Shown here one piece after another: positions 9,191 through 16,401 of a stretch of DNA of 64,000 nt. The notes under the pieces were generated by a model. The model had not been told where the DNA came from. It made no database searches and was given only the letters and a program-made list of their open reading frames with translations. The position numbers were made by a program, and so were the translations under genes. The DNA lies in NCBI GenBank assembly GCA_002368175.1, contig AP018172.1:2354001-2418000 (forward strand). The letters are read 5' to 3'. Position 1 is the stretch's first letter. Each line of letters begins with the position of its first letter. The stretch is from Calothrix sp. NIES-2098. GTDB taxonomy: Bacteria > Cyanobacteriota > Cyanobacteriia > Cyanobacteriales > Nostocaceae.

Positions 9191-9213
9191 AAGTAAGACT
9201 CACAGTAAGAATT

Positions 9214-9717
9214 ATGACATCATTTGAACCTAAAAGCATTCGTTCTTATAGCCAGGAAGATGTACAGCAAATTCTCCAGTTGGCGATCGCTACTCATGCT
9301 GACAACACAGATAGAGAATTTTCTTACGATGAGTTGCTAGAAATCGCTGCGGAGTTAGATATTGCGCCAGAATCTTTAAAACTAGCAGAACGCGACTGGC
9401 AACTGCAACAAAGCGAAGTGCAACAGCGACGAGTGTTTAATCTCTATCGCCAAGGCAGATTTAAGAAGCGTTTGGGTAATTACGCGATCGCTAATGCTTT
9501 TTTTGTCCTCGCAGATTTGATTAGTGGTGGCGGTCTTTCTTGGTCGCTGTATATTTTGTTATTCTGCGGTTCTGTTGTCGGGTGGGATGTTTGGAATACT
9601 TTCTTGATGAAAGGTGAAGAGTACGAAAGGGCTTTTCAACGGTGGAATCGCAAACATCAGATTAAACAAACGATCAACTCAGTTTTGAATAGGTGGTTTA
9701 GGGCGTTGCAGGCTTAA
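9214..9717 (+). CDS. 2TM domain-containing protein
   Basis: This is a 167-residue protein. The first ~70 residues are acidic and helical (IRSYSQEDVQQILQLAI ... YDELLEIAAELDI, a region resembling the short DUF1707/SHOCT-like helper segment). A pair of membrane segments follows at roughly residues 95-128 (YAIANAFFVLADLISGG and SWSLYILLFCGSVVGWDVW). The C-terminal AFQRWNRKHQIKQTIN is basic. This is the layout of the PF13239 '2TM' family common in cyanobacteria, for which no molecular function is established. A hairpin lies 40 bp beyond its stop. Confidence 0.7.
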   Translation: MTSFEPKSIRSYSQEDVQQILQLAIATHADNTDREFSYDELLEIAAELDIAPESLKLAERDWQLQQSEVQQRRVFNLYRQGRFKKRLGNYAIANAFFVLADLISGGGLSWSLYILLFCGSVVGWDVWNTFLMKGEEYERAFQRWNRKHQIKQTINSVLNRWFRALQA

Positions 9718-9756
9718 GCTAAAAAAGCGATCGCTTACCCAAATCTCAATGAATTT

Positions 9757-9789
9757 AGATTCCCGACTTTTGAGAAAAATCGGGAATCT
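9757..9789. terminator. hairpin between convergent genes
   Basis: agattcccga (9757-9766) pairs with tcgggaatct (9780-9789). It lies between the 2TM gene (+) and the RTX-like gene (-), and probably ends both transcripts. There is no long U-tract on either side. Confidence 0.6.
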
Positions 9790-9801
9790 TAAATTGTTGT
9801 C

Positions 9802-11061
9802 TCAAACCACAGTATTTTGTGTAGAAACGCCAAGAAAGGCAATTTCCTCCACATCAAAGACATTCAAGGTGAACCCATCGCGCTTGATGGTGTAATTGTT
9901 ACAGGAGCCTGCGATCGCGTAATCACATTTAAAATCAGGCAGAATTAGCTTGTCCCATCCTTGACCACCATCGATAGTGGCATTACCATAACCAACATCA
10001 AAGGTGTCGCATCCGTATCCACCCTTAATCAAGACATCGGCAATCGCACCTTTCTGGTCTGAAACTGGATTACCATTATCATCAATTCGACGGGCTTTAA
10101 AGTAATCATCACCTTTTCCACCATCAATCGTACCGCCTTGAATGCCAATGCGGGTGCCATAGCCAGTGAGGATATCACCTCCCGCCCCTCCATCGATCGT
10201 GCCATTAGTATTATCAATACCAACGCCCAAACTAATACCCGTACCAATGAGGGTATCTTCACCATCGCCTAAACTGATTAGACCTTTGTTAACAATGCCT
10301 ATACCTTCACCTGGTTCAATATCTTTAACAGGAGGGTTATTGTCGAGTCCTGCACCACCTGTACCCGTACCAGAGATCGAGTCATTTCCCTTCCCGCCTC
10401 TGATTATGCTACCTTCACCGTTGGAGATGCCTATACCTTGACCTACGAAGCTACTAAAGGGGGCTAACACCGCATCACTACCCTTAGCGATACCAGTAAT
10501 AGAATCGTTCCCTTCTCCACCATTAATCTCGCTACCTTGGGTGTTAGAAATTCCTATAGCAGATGCGAAAATTGTTCCGGTTCCACTACCAACGATTGAG
10601 TCGTCTCCTTTTCCACCATCAATGCGACTATGTTCGCTATTATTGATGCCTGTATTTATCGGACTTCCCGCTGCACCTCCTTTTCCGGTTCCGGAGATTA
10701 AATCTTTGCCATCTCCGCCATCAATATAGCCACCCTGAGTGTTAAATATACCTATACCAGTTGCAGTTGCGCGAAATTGGGAACCGCCATTGCCAGCACC
10801 AGTAATAGTATCGTCTCCCTGGCCTGCTTTGATGATGCCATTATTAGCAATACCTATACCTCGGCCTTCAATAGGGGGGGAAAATGCGTTACCTCCGTTA
10901 CCAATACCTTTAATAGTGTCGTTGCCTGCTTTAGTATTAATGACTCCGTTGTTTAAAACCTCAATTCCAATCGATGGAAATGCATTATCCTCTTGTCCCA
11001 ATACGACATCAGAACTAGAAGTGCCTACGAGCGCAGGGGAAGAAACAGTTAGTCTAGCCAT
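9802..11061 (-). CDS. RTX-like calcium-binding repeat protein
   Basis: The 419-residue protein is built of about nine imperfect ~40-residue repeats. Each carries an RTX-like nonapeptide variant (GGxGxDxIxGxGxG, for example DGGKGDDSIVGSG and NGGEGNDSITGI) and a linker of the form GIGISNTQGS. RTX nonapeptides bind Ca2+ and fold as a beta-roll; such proteins usually leave the cell by type I secretion. There is no N-terminal signal peptide. The C-terminus, after GGQGWDKLILPDF, has a non-repetitive FTLNVFDVEEIAFLG segment as seen at the end of cyanobacterial hemolysin-type proteins. No transporter gene lies nearby. The regular insertion of long linkers between nonapeptides is unusual for a classic RTX array. 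Confidence 0.75.
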   Translation of the reverse strand: MARLTVSSPALVGTSSSDVVLGQEDNAFPSIGIEVLNNGVINTKAGNDTIKGIGNGGNAFSPPIEGRGIGIANNGIIKAGQGDDTITGAGNGGSQFRATATGIGIFNTQGGYIDGGDGKDLISGTGKGGAAGSPINTGINNSEHSRIDGGKGDDSIVGSGTGTIFASAIGISNTQGSEINGGEGNDSITGIAKGSDAVLAPFSSFVGQGIGISNGEGSIIRGGKGNDSISGTGTGGAGLDNNPPVKDIEPGEGIGIVNKGLISLGDGEDTLIGTGISLGVGIDNTNGTIDGGAGGDILTGYGTRIGIQGGTIDGGKGDDYFKARRIDDNGNPVSDQKGAIADVLIKGGYGCDTFDVGYGNATIDGGQGWDKLILPDFKCDYAIAGSCNNYTIKRDGFTLNVFDVEEIAFLGVSTQNTVV

Positions 11062-11514
11062 AATATAATTGTTGAGTTAATTTGTTTTTCCAAACTTCTT
11101 AAATTAAGCTCTTAATGGCTTGAGTATAAGACAAGAATCATCAAATTGAATCAAATTATTTATTAATCGATCTTATTTATAATCTTCTCTACAAATAGCT
11201 CAAAAAATCTTTAACAAAGAGGTATGTCTTAAGATATAGAAGCTCCTAAATAACGGCAATTCAATATAAAATAAGGGAATTTTGTATATAAGAATTTTTT
11301 TCTCTCTAGGGTTATATTTCCTTTTAAGGTTGGTAGCAAGATTTTTAAAATATGCATCTACCATAAGTAATTATTTTATTAACTTATGAAAAGCTTTTCT
11401 TTAAATAAAAATGAGTCTTCAGTTATTGGTAGTAGCGGATGGAATGCTTTGCTAGCGGCTAGCATGAAAAGCGATCGCTCTCTTACTACAGGCGATCGCT
11501 CTAAATCTTCAACA
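11062..11514. other. AT-rich intergenic region
   Basis: This is the upstream region of the RTX-like gene and the 3' flank of the coiled-coil gene. It is strongly AT-rich. I see no gene in it, only the HIP1-based hairpin listed separately near its right end. Confidence 0.6.
11470..11500 (-). terminator. HIP1-based hairpin terminator
   Basis: agcgatcgc (11470-11478) pairs with gcgatcgct (11492-11500). On the minus strand it is followed by TTTT, and it lies 15 bp after the stop of the gene ending at 11515. Confidence 0.65.
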
Positions 11515-11940
11515 CTAATTCTTTACTCGTCCGTTAGTTGGCTCCTCGATAATTGCAGTTGAGGCGGGTTGAACATCGGGAACCTCTACAACTGGAGGAA
11601 CTTGTGCAGTAGGTTTTTTACCTCGCTTGCGATTAGAGCCACCTGCTTTTGAATACTCGATGCTGTTTCTACCGTAGACAGTTACAATTCCAGTAAGCAT
11701 CCGTTCTGACATTTGCGAGAGTTGTCTGTCCATCTGGGTTATTGCCTTACGGGATTCCTCAAGATTAGACAACAGCGTATTATGGGCTTCCAGCATAACG
11801 CGGGTATGATTAATTAAGCGAGAGTAAGCTTCAACAGTTAATCCATGCCCTAAATCCAAATTCTCATCAATGGATTTCAGCAAGGCGAGACGACGTTGAG
11901 CTTTGTCTACAGCATTAGACCCACGAGTTTTGAGAGACAT
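11515..11940 (-). CDS. small coiled-coil hypothetical protein
   Basis: The family is not recognised. The 141-residue product is mainly helical with a probable coiled coil at residues about 45-85 (LEAHNTLLSNLEESRKAITQMDRQLSQMSERM). This is followed by VYGRNSIEYSKAGGSNRKRGKK, a basic patch that recurs in small cyanobacterial hypothetical proteins, and a Pro/Val/Glu-rich tail. There is no signal peptide and no cysteine. The ATG at 11940 is preceded on the minus strand by AAGGAGG at suitable spacing, which strongly supports the start and expression. A structural or nucleic-acid-binding role would be guesswork. Confidence 0.65.
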   Translation of the reverse strand: MSLKTRGSNAVDKAQRRLALLKSIDENLDLGHGLTVEAYSRLINHTRVMLEAHNTLLSNLEESRKAITQMDRQLSQMSERMLTGIVTVYGRNSIEYSKAGGSNRKRGKKPTAQVPPVVEVPDVQPASTAIIEEPTNGRVKN

Positions 11941-12109
11941 GGAAGATCCTCCTTGAATTATTCTTTTTTAAAGATAATGGGATGTTCTTGTGCTTGAGAT
12001 GAGTAGTTTCGTGGATTTAATCGACAATAAAAAGCAGAAAATAAAGAATAAACTGTATTTTTACTAATTTATCTGTTCTTTTCCGTGATTTTGAGGTTAA
12101 CAAAATCGG

Positions 12110-12345
12110 CAATTGAGTACTCCGAAATGGCAATTGAGTACTCCGAAATAGCAATTGATCGCTCCGAAATAGCAATTGAGTACTCCGAAATAGCAATTGA
12201 TCGCTCCGAAATAGCAATTGAGTACTCGGAAATGAAAATGGAGTACTCCGAAATCGCAATTGGGTACTCCGAAATAGCAATTGAGTACTCGGACATGAAA
12301 ATGGAGTACCCCGAAATCGCAATTGAGTACTCCAGAATGGCAATT
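12110..12345. repeat. 21-bp tandem repeat array 1
   Basis: Eleven complete units and one partial unit follow the pattern caattgagtactccgaaatag. Units alternate gagtactcc with gatcgctcc (units 2-5 form two 42-bp dimers), and units 6-8 recur as units 9-11, a 63-bp higher-order duplication. Because the period is a multiple of three, reading frames run through it on both strands as heptapeptide repeats. The nonsynonymous unit differences and lack of a ribosome site argue that it is not a normal gene. Confidence 0.9.
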
Positions 12346-12347
12346 GA

Positions 12348-12402
12348 TGCGCGATCGCTACTATCAGAGCCATAGAAAGCTAGGGTTTTGATATCTGAAT
12401 AT
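12348..12402 (-). pseudogene. 55-bp relic resembling the M28 peptidase gene
   Basis: The segment aligns without gaps to 16558-16612 inside the M28 peptidase gene of this window, including a perfect 21-bp stretch (12382-12402 against 16592-16612). In the intact gene it encodes the active-site region ending SDHA. Here it is intergenic and open to neither side. Confidence 0.55.
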
Positions 12403-12494
12403 CATGTCCGTCGCAAGTGGAATAACGCAATCGCAAAAGTTTTAGGATTGCTACTCTGCGATCGCAATTGACTTGTCTTTAAACGGACATGATA
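12400..12494. mobile_element. MITE-like element, copy 1 (95 bp)
   Basis: It is bounded by perfect 11-bp terminal inverted repeats, tatcatgtccg (12400-12410) and cggacatgata (12484-12494). The interior shares gcaatcgca and attgctactc segments with the second copy at 45575-45744. It has no coding capacity, so it would depend on a transposase elsewhere. The rest of 12495-12774 shows no gene and is the upstream region of the desaturase gene. Confidence 0.7.
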
Positions 12495-12774
12495 AGAGTC
12501 AACAGTTTTTGCGTTTACCGAAGGTGTTGGCAAAGCCATCGCTTTTCGCTTGGCTTCAATAGATATTACGTATTGTTTTGTGTGATATGTAACTAAATTC
12601 TGGGTAACTTTTCCCTACAATTCTTTACACCCATTTAGTAAATGATGTATTAAATTATAGCCGAGCATCTACAGGACGATACTTAATCGTAGAGCCTGCT
12701 AGTTCTCTGTTTTGTTTTTAGCCCTAACAAAGAATACTTGGATTTAATTACTGAGATGATGTGGAGTGCCAACT

Positions 12775-13737
12775 ATGTCAACTGATACGATTACTCAACC
12801 GGAATTACGGGATGAAAAAACTGAGCAACATCATAATCCTCAGCAAATTCTAAGTGTTGAAGACTTAAGCATTTTAAATCAGCGCTCTAACTCGAAAGGG
12901 TTGGTTCAACTAGCAGGACATTTAGCAATCGTTGGCTGTAGTGGCTATGTTTGGGCGACTAACTTTGGTAATTGGTTGATAGCAATCCCTGCATTAATCA
13001 TCTATGGCTTCAGTTTGGCTACGATGTTTGCACCTATGCACGAAGCCGGACATAGAACTGCTTTTGCCAACAATCGCTTGAATGATGTTGTTGCTTGGTT
13101 TGCAGGTTTACTCTCGTTTTACAACAGCACATTTTATCGCCGTTATCACAAATGGCACCACCGTTATACTCGCGTTCCCGATAAAGATCCAGAACTGACG
13201 GATCTCACACCTCGCAACCTGGGTGAGTACTTCTTAGTACTTAGCGGTTTACCTTGGTGGGTAGATAAAATCCAAGGACATTATCGCGCTGCACTGGGAC
13301 AACTGGATAATTGCCCATTTATCCCAGATACAGCACGAGATGAGGTGATTCGTTCTACTAGATTACAATTAGCAGTTTATGCAGGTGCGATCGCGCTTTC
13401 AATTGCAGTAGGTCAGCCTTGGTTTTTACTTTATTGGCTGCTACCGATGATTGTTGGTCAACCACTTCTGCGTTTTATTTTACTGGGCGAACATACAGGT
13501 TGCACGCTTGACGCTAACCTGCTAACAAATACGCGCATCACGCTAACACTCTGGCCTGTGCGATTTTTGATGTGGAATATGCCACTTCATGCAGTGCATC
13601 ATTTATATCCATCAATTCCATTCCATGCAATGCCGCAAGCATACCCAATATTGAGTTCCCACTTTACTCATGTTGATTCCGGTTATCTCAAAGTCAACCA
13701 ATATATTATTGATAACTTAGGAACGTTACCTTGCTAA
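12775..13737 (+). CDS. membrane fatty acid desaturase family protein
   Basis: This is a di-iron integral membrane oxygenase. The histidine boxes are visible in order: HEAGHR near residue 90, HKWHH near residue 127, GEHTG, and HAVHH near residue 275. Four or more hydrophobic segments surround them. The spacing fits the broad FA_desaturase family, including lipid desaturases and carotenoid or other hydroxylases. The exact substrate cannot be read from sequence, and it is not the DesA motif set. I start at the ATG 12775 (MSTDTITQ) because GGAG at 12763-12766 lies 8 bp upstream; the earlier GTG at 12766 overlaps that ribosome site. A small membrane-protein gene follows 97 bp downstream. Confidence 0.82.
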   Translation: MSTDTITQPELRDEKTEQHHNPQQILSVEDLSILNQRSNSKGLVQLAGHLAIVGCSGYVWATNFGNWLIAIPALIIYGFSLATMFAPMHEAGHRTAFANNRLNDVVAWFAGLLSFYNSTFYRRYHKWHHRYTRVPDKDPELTDLTPRNLGEYFLVLSGLPWWVDKIQGHYRAALGQLDNCPFIPDTARDEVIRSTRLQLAVYAGAIALSIAVGQPWFLLYWLLPMIVGQPLLRFILLGEHTGCTLDANLLTNTRITLTLWPVRFLMWNMPLHAVHHLYPSIPFHAMPQAYPILSSHFTHVDSGYLKVNQYIIDNLGTLPC

Positions 13738-13834
13738 ATCGTTTTTTATAACTTTTTTGGTAGTCCTGAAGCAAGATGAAGTTTCTGGATGTTGCAGCAA
13801 ACTTAGAAATAAGTAAGCGTAAAACATCACAATC

Positions 13835-14008
13835 ATGACTACTGAAAAAACAAATCCCCAAAATATTGCGTTCGCTAATTCTAAGCAAGGCGAAAGCAAA
13901 AAAGAACTCAATCAAAAGACTTCTGTTGAATTTTCTGTTAGCGTTGTCTTAGGAGTTTTATTAATTATCGTTTTGGCAGCAACTGCTTATTTCGGACTAG
14001 TTCGCTAA
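13835..14008 (+). CDS. 57-residue single-pass membrane protein
   Basis: The ATG at 13835 opens a 57-codon frame: a polar N-terminal half (MTTEKTNPQN ... KKELNQKT) then a single transmembrane helix (FSVSVVLGVLLIIVLAATAYFGLV). The layout, polar then hydrophobic then a short R end, looks like a genuine small membrane protein. It lies between the desaturase gene and a hairpin on the same strand, so co-transcription is possible. I do not recognise a family; it is not PsbN- or PsbX-like in sequence. Confidence 0.55.
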   Translation: MTTEKTNPQNIAFANSKQGESKKELNQKTSVEFSVSVVLGVLLIIVLAATAYFGLVR

Positions 14009-14051
14009 TTTGCTACTAGCAATCAAGTCTATTCTGGCGTACTCTATGCAT

Positions 14052-14084
14052 AGATCCCCGAATTCTTGATGAAGTTGGGGATCT
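14052..14084. terminator. hairpin of the 'gatcccc' type
   Basis: agatcccc (14052-14059) pairs with ggggatct (14077-14084). The same hairpin design recurs at 38426-38455. Here it separates the small membrane-protein gene from the MetX-like gene; no clear U-tract follows on the plus strand. Confidence 0.6.
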
Positions 14085-14131
14085 AAACAAATTAATTGCT
14101 ATATTGTGTCAAAATTAGGACGATTAGAGGC

Positions 14132-15151
14132 ATGACAAAACCTCTTGGTTGCCTAAATCTACAGAACTTTGAGCTACAGTGTGGTGCGGTGCTACCGCAA
14201 GCACAATTGATTTATCAAACTTACGGCGAATTAGCGAGCGATCGCAGTAATGTCATTCTCTACCCCACTTCTTACGGCGCGCAACATTACGATATTGAGT
14301 GGCTAATTCATCCTGATGGCATTCTCGATCCCAGCCGTTGGTTCATTATTATTCCCAATATGTTCGGGAATGGACTGTCAACTTCGCCTAGCAACTGTCA
14401 AGATTGTGGTTTAAGCGAACAAGGCTTTTGGTTTACTCATGTAGATAATGTTCGCGCTCAAGAACAACTATTGCGGGAAGTATTTAAAGTTGAAAGTTTA
14501 GCGCTGATTTACGGTTGGTCAATGGGCGCACAACAAGCTTATCATTGGGGCGCATTATTTGGCGATCGCGTTACCCGGATTGCTGCATTATGCGGTACAG
14601 CTCGCACTACAGACCACAATCGGATTTTTTTACTCAGCCTCCGCGCCGCATTAACAGCAGACTTAGCTTGGAATGGCGATCGCTTTACAGCTTTTCCTGA
14701 ACGAGGATTAAAAGCTTTTACGCGAATTTATGCAAGTTGGGCTGCTTCCCAAGCATTTTACCGTGAAGGCATTTACTACCAACTTGGTTATTCATCTTTA
14801 GAAGATTACTTACTACGCGCTTGGGAGTCTAACTATAAAAAGCGCGAGCCACACAATTTGTTAGCAATGATTGATACCTGGCTGCGCTGTGATATCAGTG
14901 ATAATCCGAAATATAAAGGCGATTATAAAGCAGCTTTGGCTGCAATTCCTTCTCAAACATTGGTAATGCCTGCTACAACAGATTTATACTTTACGCCAGA
15001 AGACTGCGCTGCCGAAGCTGCGTTAATTCCCAAAGCGAAGTATCTCCCGATTTCTTCAATTTGGGGACACCGCACCGGGAATCCTTACGACAATCCTAAA
15101 GATGCAGCCTTTATTCGCAGTGCTGTCCGAGGATTGTTGGCAGAACCATGA
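14132..15151 (+). CDS. alpha/beta hydrolase, homoserine O-acetyltransferase (MetX)-like
   Basis: The protein (about 339 residues from 14132) has the MetX-type alpha/beta fold: LIYQTYGEL near the N-terminus, NMFGNGLSTSPSN, the nucleophile elbow GWSMGAQQAYHWG, and near the C-terminus ATTDLYFTPEDCAAEA with an Asp and WGHRTGNP with the catalytic His. The conventional enzyme acetylates L-homoserine for methionine synthesis. However, many MetX-like proteins lack that activity and act as hydrolases, so I keep the '-like'. The longer reading from 14096 adds a poorly conserved MLYCVKIRTIRG, and MTKPLGCLNLQNFEL is the more natural start. A hairpin at 15342-15371 follows. Confidence 0.75.
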   Translation: MTKPLGCLNLQNFELQCGAVLPQAQLIYQTYGELASDRSNVILYPTSYGAQHYDIEWLIHPDGILDPSRWFIIIPNMFGNGLSTSPSNCQDCGLSEQGFWFTHVDNVRAQEQLLREVFKVESLALIYGWSMGAQQAYHWGALFGDRVTRIAALCGTARTTDHNRIFLLSLRAALTADLAWNGDRFTAFPERGLKAFTRIYASWAASQAFYREGIYYQLGYSSLEDYLLRAWESNYKKREPHNLLAMIDTWLRCDISDNPKYKGDYKAALAAIPSQTLVMPATTDLYFTPEDCAAEAALIPKAKYLPISSIWGHRTGNPYDNPKDAAFIRSAVRGLLAEP

Positions 15152-15341
15152 AATCAATCACAATTAAATGTCAAATTTAACAGAAGCTTTAGATGAATCT
15201 ATTCCACTAATAATATTTGTGCTGTAAAGCTGACGCTGAATTTAACAATTATCATTTCTAATACTGCCGTCGGGCATAATGGTTTCGCAAAATATAGCAT
15301 CATCCAGATAGGCGATTTCAACGCCTATGTTAGAAGAAAAA

Positions 15342-15371
15342 AAGATGAGGGTGTAATATCCGCCTCATCTT
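15342..15371 (+). terminator. hairpin terminator downstream of the MetX-like gene
   Basis: aagatgagg (15342-15350) pairs with cctcatctt (15363-15371), followed closely by a T-rich run on the plus strand. A second small hairpin (taggcg/cgccta) lies at about 15308-15326. No gene is seen in 15152-15534. Confidence 0.6.
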
Positions 15372-15426
15372 CACTATTTTGGAATGCAAGTTAGTAAGTA
15401 AGTCGGTGCAAATAATCATCACTTGT

Positions 15427-15462
15427 TTGTAGTCGCGCTTTAGCGCTAAAGCGCGACTACAA
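15427..15462. repeat. perfect 36-bp palindrome (interspersed repeat)
   Basis: ttgtagtcgcgctttagc is followed at once by its exact reverse complement. It is one of the palindromic repeats typical of filamentous cyanobacteria and sits just beyond the 3' end of the minus-strand protease gene, where it could also act as a terminator. Confidence 0.8.
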
Positions 15463-15534
15463 GCCAAATACAGAGATTTTACTTTTCTTTAAATAGTTTG
15501 GTTTTTTCTCACTGACTTACTTATCAGAAAACTT

Positions 15535-16326
15535 TTAACCAGCCTGAGCAATCAATTGGGTTGCAATTTGTTGTGCTTGGTTGATGGGGATAGCAAATCC
15601 GATTCCTTGAGCACCTTGAATAATTGCTGTATTAATACCAATCACCTGTCCGTTTTGATTCAATAGCGGCCCGCCGGAGTTACCAGGGTTAATTGCTGCG
15701 TCTGTCTGAATAAAACTTACTTCCCTACTACGCGAACCGATCGCGCGGCTAGAACGTTCTGTGCCGCTGATAATTCCAACTGTGACGGTATTATCTAAAC
15801 CGAGAGGATTACCAATTGCGATCGCCCATTCCCCAGGTTTTAAACTATCGGAATTACCAATGCTGACTGTGGGTAAATTGTTTGCTTGAATTTGAACGAC
15901 AGCGACATCAGCCGCCCGATCTGCTCCCAATACTTGACCTGTGAGTTGGCGACCGTCTTTCAATGTTACTGTTACTTTGTCTGCGCCAGAAACTACGTGA
16001 GCGTTAGTTAAAATAATCCCATTTGACCTAATAATAAACCCCGAACCGGTTCCCCGTGCCACCCGCGTCCCAGATTGTGAATATCGGCTAGAAGTTGTGC
16101 GCGTGGAGTCAATCCGAACTACGGCTGAACCAGTTTTTGCTACGGCATCAGCAATAAAGTTATTATTAGCATCTACCGAAGAATCAGAAGGTAACTGTGC
16201 AATTGTTGGTTGAGACAGCACTGGATTTGTAGGCATCAAATGCGCTCCCACAAGCACTGACATCGCACCTACAGAAACTAAAGATGCATTAACTAGAGAT
16301 TTTTTCAAGGAAAAATTAGCAGACAT
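15535..16326 (-). CDS. PDZ-less HtrA/Deg-type trypsin-like serine protease
   Basis: This is a secreted or membrane-tethered serine endoprotease. The N-terminus has a signal-type hydrophobic segment (residues about 10-32). The S1 domain shows the full triad: His in LTNAHVVSG, Asp in ADRAADVAVV and Ser in INPGNSGGPLL. The protein stops after IGFAIPINQAQQIATQLI, the point where ordinary cyanobacterial Deg proteases (HhoA, HhoB, HtrA, about 390-450 residues) continue into a PDZ domain. I checked the downstream DNA and see no frameshifted PDZ remnant, so the short form of 263 residues is probably genuine. Without PDZ, substrate recognition and oligomer control should differ. Confidence 0.85.
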   Translation of the reverse strand: MSANFSLKKSLVNASLVSVGAMSVLVGAHLMPTNPVLSQPTIAQLPSDSSVDANNNFIADAVAKTGSAVVRIDSTRTTSSRYSQSGTRVARGTGSGFIIRSNGIILTNAHVVSGADKVTVTLKDGRQLTGQVLGADRAADVAVVQIQANNLPTVSIGNSDSLKPGEWAIAIGNPLGLDNTVTVGIISGTERSSRAIGSRSREVSFIQTDAAINPGNSGGPLLNQNGQVIGINTAIIQGAQGIGFAIPINQAQQIATQLIAQAG

Positions 16327-16401
16327 TGCAGATTTCTAAGTTAAAGAATGGGTTTTAACACGATCGGCAAAAGACGAAACTCCGTTTTCCTCACTCACAA
16401 A

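Noticed and set aside
12085..12345. CRISPR array
   Set aside because: The repeats are directly adjacent 21-bp units without unique spacers, and there are no cas genes; the same holds for 39453-39767.
12017..12375. Three overlapping 75-118-codon ORFs in the first 21-bp array
   Set aside because: They exist on both strands only because the repeat period is divisible by three; there is no ribosome site and unit changes are mostly nonsynonymous.
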